Of a DNA stretch of 64,000 bases, positions 54,840-63,873 are shown one piece after another (positions within the stretch are counted from its first letter, which is position 1; the number at the start of each line of letters is the position of its first letter). The position numbers were made by a program, and so were the translations under genes. Source of the DNA: Pseudoduganella armeniaca (GTDB taxonomy: Bacteria; Pseudomonadota; Gammaproteobacteria; Burkholderiales; Burkholderiaceae_D). The stretch lies in NCBI RefSeq assembly GCF_003028855.1, contig NZ_CP028324.1:1-64000 (forward strand), given 5' to 3'. Below the pieces are notes generated by a model. It was given only the letters and a program-made list of their open reading frames with translations. It had not been told where the DNA came from and ran no database searches.

Positions 54840-57800
54840 TCACTTGCTTGCCAGGAAGCCCTTGTCCGCATCGTTCTGGCCCGGGGCCTTCGGCGTGCCG
54901 GTCGCGGCGGCCATGGTGTTGCCACCGAAGCCCGTACCGTTCGCGTCGAACCGCTTCAGCGCGTCCGCCATGTTGGCCGTGCTGACCGCGAGGGTCGGCG
55001 TGCCATTGGCGTTGGGCAGTTGCAGCTGGCCGGCCGGGGCGGCGGTACCGTTCGCCTCGGCGCTGAACGCCGCGATCGACTGGGCCATGCCGCTGACCTT
55101 GCTGCGCAGGTCGGCACCTTGCTGCTTGTCGACGCTGAACCACACGTCGGCCATCTCATGCGAAGCACCGTCCACCGTTTCGAAGCTCGACGTCAGGCCG
55201 ATCCAGTTGCCGTTGCTGTTCACCGACGTTGCCGTGGCGTTCAGGTTCAGCTTCGAGATACCGGCATCGGTCAGGCTGCGCAGCTCGCCAGCGTCGGTGA
55301 CGCCGTCGGCATTGCCGTCCACCCACACCTTCAGCTCGGAGAAGGCCTTGTCGTTGCTGTCGAGGACACCGTCGGCATTGCCGTCCAGCGCGCTCATCGC
55401 TTCGTAGCCGTCCTTCGCCTTGCTGCCGTCGGCCAGCGTCACCGCCTCACCGAACAGTTCGCTACCATCGTTGATGACGCCGTCACCGTTGATGTCGCGC
55501 ACCAGCAACGCGTCGCCTGCGCCAACCCAGCCGGTGCTGATCTTGGTGCCGCTGGCCGCCAGGTCGAACTGCACACCGGAGGACATCGACAGCGTCGAGA
55601 TACCGTCACCGTTCAGGTCCAGCACGATCGGCGTCAGCTTCGGCTGCAACACCGCCAGCTGGGCCGTCGTCAGCGAGGACACCTGCTGCGAGGTCAGCGA
55701 CTGGGCCTGGGCCGTCGTCAGTGCCTTGATCTGCGAGGTCGTCATGCCCGGCAGCTGCGTGGTCGACAGCGCGGCCAGTTGCGACGTCGTCAGGGCTGCG
55801 ACACCCGCCGTCTTCAGCGCGGCCAGGTCGGCCGTTTCCAGCGCGGCCAGGCCAGCGGTCGTCAAGCCGGTGATCTGGCTCGACGACAGCGCCGAAGCTT
55901 GTGCCGTCGTCAGCGCCTGCATCTGCGTGCTGCCCAGGGCTGCCAGCTGCGCGGTGGACAGGGCTGCGATCGAGCTCGTCTTCAGCGCCTGCAGGTCCGC
56001 CGTTTCCAGCGTGGTCAGGCTCGTCGTCGACAGTGCCGACACTTGCGACGAGGTCAGCGCTGCTGCCTGGGCCGTCGTCAGTGCCACGATCGAGGTCGAG
56101 GTCAGGGCCGCGGCCAGGGACGACGTGGACAGCGCGGACAGTTGCGCGGTCGTCAGTGCGCCCACCTGGGTGCTGGTCATTGCCGCCACTTGCGTGGTGG
56201 ACAGTGCGCTGATGGCTTTCGTGCTCAACACACGCAGGTCAGCCGTTTCCATCGCCTGGATGTTGGCGGTGGACAGACCCACCACCTGGGCGGAGGTCAG
56301 CGCGGCCGTCTGGCCGGTGCTCAGCGACTGCACCTGCATCGAGGTCAAGGCACCGACTTGCGCCGAGGACAGGCCGGCGATCGTCGAGGTCTTCAGCGCG
56401 GCGAAGTCGGTCGTCTCCATCGCGGCCAGGTTGGCCGTGGACAGGGCGGCGATCTGGCGCGAGGTCAGGCCGGCAGCCTGGGTCGACGTCAGGCCGATCA
56501 CTTGCTGCGAGGTCAGGCCGTTGGCGATCACGCTGGTAGACAGGCCGGACAGCTGCGTGCTCGTCATGGCGCCGACTTGCGTCGAGGTCAGGGCGGCAAA
56601 CTGCGTCGTGGTCAGGCCGGCGATACCGCTGCTCTTCAGTGCTACGAAGTCAGCCGTTTCCATGGCGGCCAGGTTGGCGGTCGTCATGGCACCGATCTGG
56701 GCCGACGTCAGCGCGGTCGCTTGCGCCGTCGTCATGTTCTGCACCTGGGCCGAGGTCAGGCCACCGATCTGGGCCGTCGTCAGGGCCATGGTCTGGCCGG
56801 TGGTCAGGCTGCCGAACTGCGTCGAGGTCAGCGCGGAGACCTGCGTCGTCGACAGGGCGGCGATGGCGGAGGACTTCAGCGCCACCAGGTCGGCCGTTTC
56901 CAGCGCAGCGACGTTGGCCGAGGCCAGCGCACCCACTTGCGACGAGGTCAGGGCGTTCACCTGGCCGGTGGACATGCTGATCACCTGCTGCGAGGTCAGC
57001 GCGCCCATCTGCTGCGTCGTCAAGCCGGCCAGTGCCGAGCTCTTCAGCGCAGCAAAGTCGCTCGTCTCCATCGCGGCCAGGTTGGCCGTGGACAGGGCGG
57101 CGATCTGGCGCGAGGTCAGGCCAGCCACTTGCGTGGAGGTCAGGCCGATCACTTGCTGCGAGGTCAGGCCGCTGGCGATGACGCTGGTGGACAGGCCGGA
57201 CAGCTGCGCGCTCGTCATGGCGCCGACTTGCGTCGAGGTCAGGGCGGCGAACTGCGTGGTCGTCAGGCCGGCGATACCGCTGGACTTCAGTGCAACGAAG
57301 TCAGCCGTTTCCATCGCGGCCAGGCCGGTGGTGGTCAGGGCACCGATCTGCACCGAGGTCAGCGCGGCGGCTTGGGTGCTCGACAGGCTGATCACCTGCT
57401 GCGACGTCAGGCCGTTGATCTGGCTCGTCGTCAGGCCGGCGATCGTCGCGGTCTTCAGCGCGGCGAAGTCGGTCGTTTCCATCGCGGCCAGGTTGGCCGT
57501 GGACAGGGCGGCGATCTGGCGCGAGGTCAGGCCGGCCACTTGCGTGGAGCTCAGGCCGATCACTTGCTGCGAGGTCAGGCCGTTGGCGATGACCGCGGTG
57601 GACAGGCCGGACAGCTGTGCGCTCGTCATGGCGCCGACTTGCGTCGAGGTCAGGGCGGCGAACTGCGTGGTCGTCAGGCCGGCGATACCGCTGGACTTCA
57701 GTGCTACGAAGTCAGCCGTTTCCATGGCGGCCAGGTTGGCCGTGGTCATGGCACCGATCTGGGCCGACGTCAGCGCGGTCGCTTGCGCCGTCGTCATGTT

Positions 57801-60761
57801 CTGCACTTGCGCCGAGGTCAGGCCGCCGATCTGGGCCGAGGTCAGGGCGATCGTCTGGGCGGTCGTCAGCGTGGCGAACTGCGCCGAGGTCAGCGCGGAG
57901 ATCTGCGTGGTCGACAAGGCGGCGATCGCGGAGGACTTGACGGCAACCAGGTCGGCCGTTTCCAGCGCGGCCACGTTGGCCGAGGACAGGGCTGCCACCT
58001 GGTTCGATGCCAGCGCGGCGATCTGGCTCGTGGTCAGGCTGATCACCTGCTGCGAGGTCAGGGCGCCCATCTGGGTCGTCGTCAGGCCGGCCAGTGCCGA
58101 GCTCTTCAGTGCTGCCACATCGACCGTTTCCATTGCGGCCAGGTTGGCCGTGGACAGGGCGGCGATCTGGCGCGAGGTCAGGCCAGCCACTTGCGTGGAG
58201 CTCAGGCCGATCACTTGCTGCGAGGTCAGGCCGTTGGCGATGACGCTGGTGGACAGGCCGGACAGCTGTGCGCTCGTCATGGCGCCGACTTGGGTCGAGG
58301 TCAGGGCGGCGAACTGCGTGGTGGACAGGCCGGCGATACCGCTGGACTTCAGTGCAACGAAGTCAGCCGTTTCCATGGCGGCCAGGCCAGCCGTGGTCAT
58401 CGCGCCGATCTGGGCGGACGTCAGGGCGCCTGCCTGGGTGCTGGACAGGCTGATCACCTGCTGCGTGGTCAGGGCATTGATCTGGGTCGTCGTCAGGCCG
58501 GCGATCGTCGCGGTCTTCAGCGCGGCGAAGTCGGTCGTTTCCATCGCGGCCAGGTTGGCCGTGGACAGGGCGGCGATCTGGCGCGAGGTCAGGCCAGCCA
58601 CTTGCGTGGAGGTCAGGCCGATCACTTGCTGCGAGGTCAGGCCGTTGGCGATGACCGCGGTGGACAGGCCGGATAGCTGTGCGCTCGTCATGGCGCCGAC
58701 TTGCGTCGAGGTCAGGGCGGCGAACTGCGTGGTCGTCAGGCCGGCGATACCGCTGGACTTCAGGGCTACGAAGTCAGCCGTTTCCATGGCAGCCAGGTTG
58801 GCGGTCGTCATGGCACCGATCTGGGCCGACGTCAGCGCGGTCGCTTGCGCCGTCGTCATGTTCTGCACTTGCGCCGAGGTCAGGCCGCCGATCTGGGTCG
58901 TCGTCAGGGCGATCGTCTGGCCGGTGGTCAGGCTGCCGAACTGGGTCGAGGTCAGGGCGGACACTTGCGTCGTCGACAGGGCGGCGATCGCGGAGGATTT
59001 CACGGCGACCAGGTCGGCCGTTTCCAGCGCGGCAACGTTGGCCGACGACAGCGCGGCGAATTGCGCGGAGCTCAGGGCGGCGGCTTGCGTGGAGGTCAGG
59101 CTGATGACCTGCTGCGAGGTCAGGCCACCCATCTGCTGCGTCGTCAGGCCGGCCAGTGCGGCGGTCTTCAGCGCGGCGAAGTCGGTGGTTTCCAGCGCGG
59201 CCAGGTTGGCCGTGGACAGGGCGGCGATCTGGCGCGAGGTCAGGCCGGCCACTTGCGTGGAGGTCAGGCCGATCACTTGCTGCGAGGTCAGGCCATTGGC
59301 GATGACCGACGTGGACAGGCCGGACAGCTGCGCGCTCGTCATGGCGCCGACTTGCGTCGAGGTCAGGGCGGCGAACTGGGTGGTGGACAGGCCGGCGATG
59401 CCGCTGGACTTCAGGGCTACGAAGTCAGCCGTTTCCATGGCGGCCAGGTTGGCCGTCGTCATCGCGCCGATCTGGGCGGACGTCAGCGCGCCGGCTTGTG
59501 CCGACGTCATGTTCTGCACTTGCGCCGAGGTCAGGGCACCGATCTGGGCCGAGGTCAGGGCGACGGTCTGGCCGGTGGTCAGGCTGCCGAACTGGGTCGA
59601 GGTCAGCGCCGACACCTGGGTCGTGGTCAGGCCGGCGATCGCGGAGGATTTCAGCGCGACCAGGTCGGCCGTTTCCAGCGCGGCCACGTTGGTCGACGAC
59701 AGCGCGGCCAGCTGGGCGGAACCCAGCGCGGCGGCTTGTGCGGTCGACAGGCTGATCACCTGCTGCGAAGTCAGGCCACCCATCTGCTGCGTGGTCAGGC
59801 CAGCCAGAGCGCCGGTTTTCAGCGCGGCGAAATCGGTGGTTTCCATCGCGGCCAGGTTGGCCGTGGACAGGGCGGCGATCTGGCGCGAGGTCAGGCCGGC
59901 CACTTGCGTGGAGGTCAGGCCGATCACTTGCTGCGAGGTCAGGCCGCTGGCGATGACCGACGTGGACAGGCCGGACAGCTGCGCGCTCGTCATGGCGCCG
60001 ACTTGCGTCGAGGTCAGGGCGGCGAATTGGGTGGTGGACAGGCCGGCGATACCGCTGGACTTCAGCGCGACGAAGTCGGCCGTTTCCATGGCGGCCAGGT
60101 TGGCCGTGCTCATGGCACCGATCTGGGCGGACGTCAGGGCCGAAGCCTGGGTCGTCGTCAGGCCCTGCACTTGTGCCGAGGTCAGGCCACCGATCTGGTT
60201 CGAGGTCAGGCTGGCGATCGTGGCAGTCTTCAGGGAAGCCAGGTCGGTCGTTTCCATCGCGGCCAGGTTGGCCGTGGACAGGGCGACGATCTGGCGCGAC
60301 GTCAGGCTGCCAGCCTGGGTCGAGGTCAGGCCGATCACCTGCTGCGAGGTCAGGCCGCTGGCCAGCACGGTCGTGCCCAGGGCACCCAGCTGGCCGGTGG
60401 TCAGCGCGCTGACCTGGGTCGAGGTCAGGGCGGCGAACTGCGCGGTGGACAGGTTCGCGATACCGCTCGTCTTCATCGCCATCAGGTCGGCGGTTTCGAT
60501 GGCGGCCACGTTCGCGGTGCTCAGCGCGCCCAGCTGTGCGGAGCTCAGCGCGGCGGCTTGCGTCGAGGTGAGCGATTGCACCTGCAGCGTGGAGAGCGCG
60601 GTTGCGATGTTGGCGGTGGTCAGGGCCGCGAGCTGCTGGGTGGACAGCGCGGGGATCTGGTCGGACGTCAGCGAGGCCACGTCATCCGTGGTCAGGCCAG
60701 CAATGAAAGCCGTGGACAGCGCACGAATCTGCGATGAGCTCAGGCCGGCTAAGTTGGACAT
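54840..60761 (-). CDS. Giant octapeptide-repeat T1SS substrate (adhesin or S-layer-like)
   Basis: This 1,973-residue protein begins MSNLAGLSSSQIRALS after a strong AAGGAG site, with no signal peptide. Residues about 4-1700 are some 210 octads of the form L-[TS]-[ST]-x-Q-[VIF]-x-[AG], with every few units replaced by LETADFVA and LKSSGIAG types; each octad offers two or three Ser/Thr. Residues about 1705-1860 hold four EF-hand-like calcium loops (LDLNGDGIS, RDINGDGVINDG, LDGNADGVLDSND, VDGNADGVTDAGE), then a C-terminal region typical of type I substrates. RTX GGxGxD nonapeptides are absent. It contains no cysteine in the parts I read. Export by the adjacent transporter and glycosylation by the neighbouring enzymes are inferred. 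It may be a surface adhesin or layer protein. Confidence 0.88.
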   Translation of the reverse strand: MSNLAGLSSSQIRALSTAFIAGLTTDDVASLTSDQIPALSTQQLAALTTANIATALSTLQVQSLTSTQAAALSSAQLGALSTANVAAIETADLMAMKTSGIANLSTAQFAALTSTQVSALTTGQLGALGTTVLASGLTSQQVIGLTSTQAGSLTSRQIVALSTANLAAMETTDLASLKTATIASLTSNQIGGLTSAQVQGLTTTQASALTSAQIGAMSTANLAAMETADFVALKSSGIAGLSTTQFAALTSTQVGAMTSAQLSGLSTSVIASGLTSQQVIGLTSTQVAGLTSRQIAALSTANLAAMETTDFAALKTGALAGLTTQQMGGLTSQQVISLSTAQAAALGSAQLAALSSTNVAALETADLVALKSSAIAGLTTTQVSALTSTQFGSLTTGQTVALTSAQIGALTSAQVQNMTSAQAGALTSAQIGAMTTANLAAMETADFVALKSSGIAGLSTTQFAALTSTQVGAMTSAQLSGLSTSVIANGLTSQQVIGLTSTQVAGLTSRQIAALSTANLAALETTDFAALKTAALAGLTTQQMGGLTSQQVISLTSTQAAALSSAQFAALSSANVAALETADLVAVKSSAIAALSTTQVSALTSTQFGSLTTGQTIALTTTQIGGLTSAQVQNMTTAQATALTSAQIGAMTTANLAAMETADFVALKSSGIAGLTTTQFAALTSTQVGAMTSAQLSGLSTAVIANGLTSQQVIGLTSTQVAGLTSRQIAALSTANLAAMETTDFAALKTATIAGLTTTQINALTTQQVISLSSTQAGALTSAQIGAMTTAGLAAMETADFVALKSSGIAGLSTTQFAALTSTQVGAMTSAQLSGLSTSVIANGLTSQQVIGLSSTQVAGLTSRQIAALSTANLAAMETVDVAALKSSALAGLTTTQMGALTSQQVISLTTSQIAALASNQVAALSSANVAALETADLVAVKSSAIAALSTTQISALTSAQFATLTTAQTIALTSAQIGGLTSAQVQNMTTAQATALTSAQIGAMTTANLAAMETADFVALKSSGIAGLTTTQFAALTSTQVGAMTSAQLSGLSTAVIANGLTSQQVIGLSSTQVAGLTSRQIAALSTANLAAMETTDFAALKTATIAGLTTSQINGLTSQQVISLSSTQAAALTSVQIGALTTTGLAAMETADFVALKSSGIAGLTTTQFAALTSTQVGAMTSAQLSGLSTSVIASGLTSQQVIGLTSTQVAGLTSRQIAALSTANLAAMETSDFAALKSSALAGLTTQQMGALTSQQVISMSTGQVNALTSSQVGALASANVAALETADLVALKSSAIAALSTTQVSALTSTQFGSLTTGQTMALTTAQIGGLTSAQVQNMTTAQATALTSAQIGAMTTANLAAMETADFVALKSSGIAGLTTTQFAALTSTQVGAMTSTQLSGLSTSVIANGLTSQQVIGLTSTQAAGLTSRQIAALSTANLAAMETTDFAALKTSTIAGLSSAQVGALTSMQVQSLSTGQTAALTSAQVVGLSTANIQAMETADLRVLSTKAISALSTTQVAAMTSTQVGALTTAQLSALSTSSLAAALTSTSIVALTTAQAAALTSSQVSALSTTSLTTLETADLQALKTSSIAALSTAQLAALGSTQMQALTTAQASALSSSQITGLTTAGLAALETADLAALKTAGVAALTTSQLAALSTTQLPGMTTSQIKALTTAQAQSLTSQQVSSLTTAQLAVLQPKLTPIVLDLNGDGISTLSMSSGVQFDLAASGTKISTGWVGAGDALLVRDINGDGVINDGSELFGEAVTLADGSKAKDGYEAMSALDGNADGVLDSNDKAFSELKVWVDGNADGVTDAGELRSLTDAGISKLNLNATATSVNSNGNWIGLTSSFETVDGASHEMADVWFSVDKQQGADLRSKVSGMAQSIAAFSAEANGTAAPAGQLQLPNANGTPTLAVSTANMADALKRFDANGTGFGGNTMAAATGTPKAPGQNDADKGFLASK
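56651..60077 (-). repeat. Higher-order 651/411-bp block repeats inside the giant gene
   Basis: The marker encoding the METADF-type octad recurs at 56651, 57302, 57713, 58364, 58775, 59426 and 60077: spacings 651, 411, 651, 411, 651 and 651 bp. That is 217 and 137 residues, or 27 and 17 octads plus one extra residue (the ASG/ANG insertion). The 1,062-bp pair has been duplicated, and sequence between copies is very similar. Unequal recombination could change its length. Confidence 0.88.
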
Positions 60762-61383
60762 TTCTCTCTCCTTGGGAACTGCAAACTGCGATATTTGATG
60801 TGATTTGCCAACCTGGCCGACGCCTTGTGTGGCTTTGCTACCTGCTGCCGCCAGACCCTTCGCTCGCGCTCGCGTATCCGACGGTGCCTGCCTGTGTAAT
60901 TCTTTACGGCAACGAACCCCGAAACTTGAGGGTTGCCACCGCTAGTTGCCCACTGGAAGGCGTATTTCTTTCCAAAGCTTTAGCATTCAGACCTGGTGCT
61001 GCGCCCTGAATACCTAACATTGCTTTGGTGCATGAAGGTAAGGCGACGGGTTTCCCGACTGCATTAAGTAAACCCGCTGTTCAGCTAGCCGTTCGGCTTC
61101 CAAGGCTTGTTTACGTAAGGCAATACCAAGTCACTGGCGTGAGTATAGCCCAGCAGGTTGCCGTGTGGAATTTATTTCCGGGGACTCGTCGTGCCTCGAC
61201 AACGAACCCGGCGGTACTGTTTGGAAGGTGCTAACACATTGAAAACACAGTATTTCCGTGTCATCGGCCAAGCACGCTGGAAAGGTTGGCGCAACGTCAC
61301 GGTTGCTTAATTAAACGGCACGAACGTGGCCTGCGGGGTCCGCTCCACGGCATCGTTGTTCACGTCGCCGTCCTCTTCGAATT
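60762..61383. other. Long non-coding leader/promoter region
   Basis: No gene is visible in this AT-richer stretch between the giant gene (minus) and the AbiEi-like gene (plus). It should contain the promoter of the secreted protein and probably a long untranslated leader. Short open frames here lack ribosome sites and family features. I see no clear riboswitch or terminator. Confidence 0.6.
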
Positions 61384-61384
61384 T

Positions 61385-61448
61385 ACGTGAACAAAGAAAA
61401 CTCGTGAACATCGGGCCATCTCGTTCATAATTACTGCCCTGTTCACGT
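61385..61448. promoter_or_regulatory. Operator-like repeats before the AbiEi-like gene
   Basis: CGTGAACA occurs at 61386-61393 and 61403-61410, and its inverse TGTTCACG at 61440-61447. A -10-like CATAAT lies at 61426-61431, between the second and third copies, 12-20 bp before the ATG-proximal copy. The arrangement suggests an autoregulated promoter. Confidence 0.6.
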
Positions 61449-61459
61449 ACACGAAAACC

Positions 61460-62503
61460 ATGAACGACACCGTATTCCCGGCCGACGAGGCCAGCCAGGT
61501 GACACGGGCGCTGGCGGCGCTGCGCGACTCGACCGGCATCGAGGGCGGCATCCTGCCGCATCAAGGTGGCGGCTCGGTCCTGCTGCACATCGCCGGGCGG
61601 GCGTTGCGCTACGAGTGCGCGGTGCGCCGCAAGGTCGACCGTTACGGCCTGCTGCCCGACCTGGCGCGACGCCATGGCGGAGGACCGAAGACCTTGCTGA
61701 TCAGCGCGCCGCTCAGCGCCGAGATGGCGGGACGTTGCCGCGAACTGGGCCTGGAGTTCATCGACACCGCCGGCAATGCCTACCTGAACGATTCCGGCAT
61801 CTATATATATGTGACGGGCCGGCGTGGCCAGGAAGCGCTGCGGCCGGCGCGCGACACGGTCGCATCGCCCGCCGCGTTGCGCATGATGTTCGCGTTCCTG
61901 GCGGCCCCGGCGCTGCTGAATGCCTCTTACCGCGACCTGGCGACCCATGCCGGCATCTCGACGGGTGTCATCGGCAAGGCGCTCGACGCGCTGCAGGCAC
62001 GCGGGCTGATCGGCACGGGCCCGGATGGCCGGCGCCGCATCCTGCAGCCGGAACAGTTCCTGAACGAATGGGCCAGCGGCTACCTGGGCCGCCTGAGACC
62101 CCGGCTGGCGCGCTACCGCTTCGCCAGCGCGGACTTCGACCGCTGGAGCCCGGCCCAGGGTCACTCGGCCTGGGGTGGCGAAGTCGGTGCCGCCTACCTG
62201 ACCAAGCACCTGCAGCCGCGCACGGCGACCATCTACCTGGACATGAGCGACCCGGCGCTGCTGGCCTCGATGGTGCGGGAGTTCGGCCTGCGCGAGCAGG
62301 CCGACGGACATGTGGAAGTGGTCGAGATGTTCTGGCACGCGCCCAGCTTCGTCGAGTGGTTCCCGACGGTGCCGCCGCACCTGATCTACGCAGACCTGCT
62401 CGGCAGCGGCGATGTGCGCCACGTGCCGGTGGCCCAGCAGTTGGCCGGACAGATCGTCGAGCGCCTGCAACAGGCACCCGAGCTAGCCGGCGTCAGAAGG
62501 TAA
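61460..62503 (+). CDS. AbiEi-like winged-helix protein (orphan antitoxin/regulator)
   Basis: The 347-residue protein resembles AbiEi-family antitoxins of type IV toxin-antitoxin systems. An N-terminal domain includes FIDTAGNAYLNDSGIYIYVTG (positions about 96-116; key part DTAGNAYLN), followed by a winged helix (YRDLATHAGISTGVIGKAL, about 156-174) and a C-terminal domain with GEVGAAYLTKHL (about 235) and YADLLGSGDVRHV. No AbiEii nucleotidyltransferase toxin follows: the next gene is a convergent glycosyltransferase. Operator-like repeats upstream fit an autorepressor. It may instead be a stand-alone transcription factor. A long minus-strand frame over the same bases is rejected. Confidence 0.6.
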   Translation: MNDTVFPADEASQVTRALAALRDSTGIEGGILPHQGGGSVLLHIAGRALRYECAVRRKVDRYGLLPDLARRHGGGPKTLLISAPLSAEMAGRCRELGLEFIDTAGNAYLNDSGIYIYVTGRRGQEALRPARDTVASPAALRMMFAFLAAPALLNASYRDLATHAGISTGVIGKALDALQARGLIGTGPDGRRRILQPEQFLNEWASGYLGRLRPRLARYRFASADFDRWSPAQGHSAWGGEVGAAYLTKHLQPRTATIYLDMSDPALLASMVREFGLREQADGHVEVVEMFWHAPSFVEWFPTVPPHLIYADLLGSGDVRHVPVAQQLAGQIVERLQQAPELAGVRR

Positions 62504-62579
62504 TGCCGCCAAGTTAAGAAGTTGGGCTGCGCCGGGCCTGATTCCGTCTCTGGAGCGATTGGTGCGCGGGCGAGCCCCC

Positions 62580-62632
62580 GGTGACAGGCACCCGTTTGCG
62601 GGTCTTCGACCCGCAAACAGGTGCCTGTCACC
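62580..62632. repeat. Long hairpin, copy 4 of a repeat family
   Basis: Arms 62580-62604 and 62608-62632 pair over 25 bp with one mismatch around TTC; the left arm begins GGTGACAGGCACC and GGGT follows at the right. It lies between the convergent AbiEi-like and glycosyltransferase genes, like the other copies. Confidence 0.88.
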
Positions 62633-62664
62633 ACGGGTTTCTTTGAAGCCGACGGCGAATCCGG

Positions 62665-63822
62665 TCAGAAGGCGCCGCGCATCCAGTCCGGCAGGGCAAT
62701 CATCTTGCCGTTGCCGATGCCGCTGCCATGCCTGACGACGGTTTCGCCAGCCTCCAGTGTCGCCAGCAGGATTTCCTGCCATTGCTCGCGGTTGGGCCGG
62801 GTCATGTCACGCGGGATGTGCTGCGCGTCCAGCGCCGAACGGCGCAGTGCCGACCACTTGCGGTCGCGCTCGACGGAGCGCTCGAAATCGAAGTCGCGCA
62901 GGTGCACCAGCCAGAGCTGGTCCATGGTCACCGTGTCCGGCTCCAGGCAGCTGTGGAAGCCGATCGTCCACGTGGTCGGACTCGAAGCGATCACGGGCTT
63001 ATGGAAGGCCGGGCTGGCCACCAGCGAGCTGCGCTGCAACGACACGGGCGACGACAAGTCGATCGACGACTCGCTGCGGATGTCGTGCACCAGTTCATAC
63101 GCATGCGCGGGACGCAGGATGGTCTGGGGCGGCTGCGCCGGCAAGGCGGCGCGGAAGGCGTCGAAGCCGTGCTCGTGCAAGACGAGTTCGTCGGCATCGA
63201 CGTGCAGCACCCAGTCGTACTGCGTCAGCAGGAAGCGCTGGAAGTGGCCGCAGAAGGCCGAGATATTGTAGTGATCCGTTTCGCCGCGCGGGATGTCCAC
63301 CACGTGCACGATGCCGCGCAGGTGGTCGATCTGGTCGCGGTCGGAACCATGGTTGATGACGTAGATGTCGGCCGCCGCCACCAGCTGCGTGTAGTAGCGC
63401 AGGAAGACCTCCAGCACGGCCTTCTCATTGTAGACGTGGGTGAATACGGCCAGCCGGCCCGGCTTGGCATAGGGCAGGCCTTCGAACAGCTTCAGCCAGT
63501 CGGTAGCGTTGCCATAAAAGCTACGATCCACCTGCAGCTCGCTCTTGAAGAAAAACGTGCCGTTGTCCAGCGAATCGAAAATGCACAGCTGCGCGGGGCC
63601 GGCTTTCACCACCGAATGCAGCATGTATTCCGTATTGATGCCCTGGCCGATGAGCTTCCATCCTTGCGCCGTGCGCTCGACTTCCAGCATCTGCAGGGAA
63701 GTCTGCCCGGCCGGCAGCAGGCCGAAGCGGCACTGCGGCGGAATCGCGGCGAATTCGGGAATGCGCAAATACAGCTCGGATGCGGCCCCGTCCGGGGTAG
63801 CGATACGCAACAGTTCGGCCAT
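62665..63822 (-). CDS. Family 2-type glycosyltransferase
   Basis: The 385-residue cytosolic protein has a GT-A domain of the glyco_tranf_2_4 kind: VFTHVYNEKAVLEVFLRYY (about 124-142), the strand DIYVINHGSDRD and the metal-binding DxD in WVLHVDADELVLHEHG (about 204-219). A Trp/His-rich stretch (HKPVIASSPTTWTIGFHS, about 273) follows. The first 120 residues form an unassigned domain. It is not linked to the pse locus by an operon but lies within 2 kb of the repeat-protein leader. Sugar and acceptor unknown. Confidence 0.85.
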   Translation of the reverse strand: MAELLRIATPDGAASELYLRIPEFAAIPPQCRFGLLPAGQTSLQMLEVERTAQGWKLIGQGINTEYMLHSVVKAGPAQLCIFDSLDNGTFFFKSELQVDRSFYGNATDWLKLFEGLPYAKPGRLAVFTHVYNEKAVLEVFLRYYTQLVAAADIYVINHGSDRDQIDHLRGIVHVVDIPRGETDHYNISAFCGHFQRFLLTQYDWVLHVDADELVLHEHGFDAFRAALPAQPPQTILRPAHAYELVHDIRSESSIDLSSPVSLQRSSLVASPAFHKPVIASSPTTWTIGFHSCLEPDTVTMDQLWLVHLRDFDFERSVERDRKWSALRRSALDAQHIPRDMTRPNREQWQEILLATLEAGETVVRHGSGIGNGKMIALPDWMRGAF

Positions 63823-63873
63823 GGTGCCCTTTGTAGTGTGATGGGTGCCGGCCGGCAGCGCGCCGGGGAGACG

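Noticed and set aside
54840..60761. CRISPR-like array or RTX nonapeptide toxin
   Set aside because: The repeats are contiguous coding octads without spacers or cas genes, and no GGxGxDxxx nonapeptides are present.
55420..60798. Very long plus-strand open frames (over 1,000 codons) opposite the repeat-protein gene
   Set aside because: They arise because tandem GC-rich repeats keep other frames free of stops. They lack plausible starts and domains, while the minus frame has a ribosome site, calcium loops and a terminator.
61307..62470. 387-codon minus-strand frame
   Set aside because: Overlaps the AbiEi-like gene, which has a recognisable family pattern, promoter-like sites and an ATG with correct context. 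The minus frame is Arg/Gln-rich with no motif.
23871..62632. The four long hairpins as classical Rho-independent terminators
   Set aside because: None is followed by a T-tract on either strand, and the stems are longer than usual. They are recorded as a repeat family.
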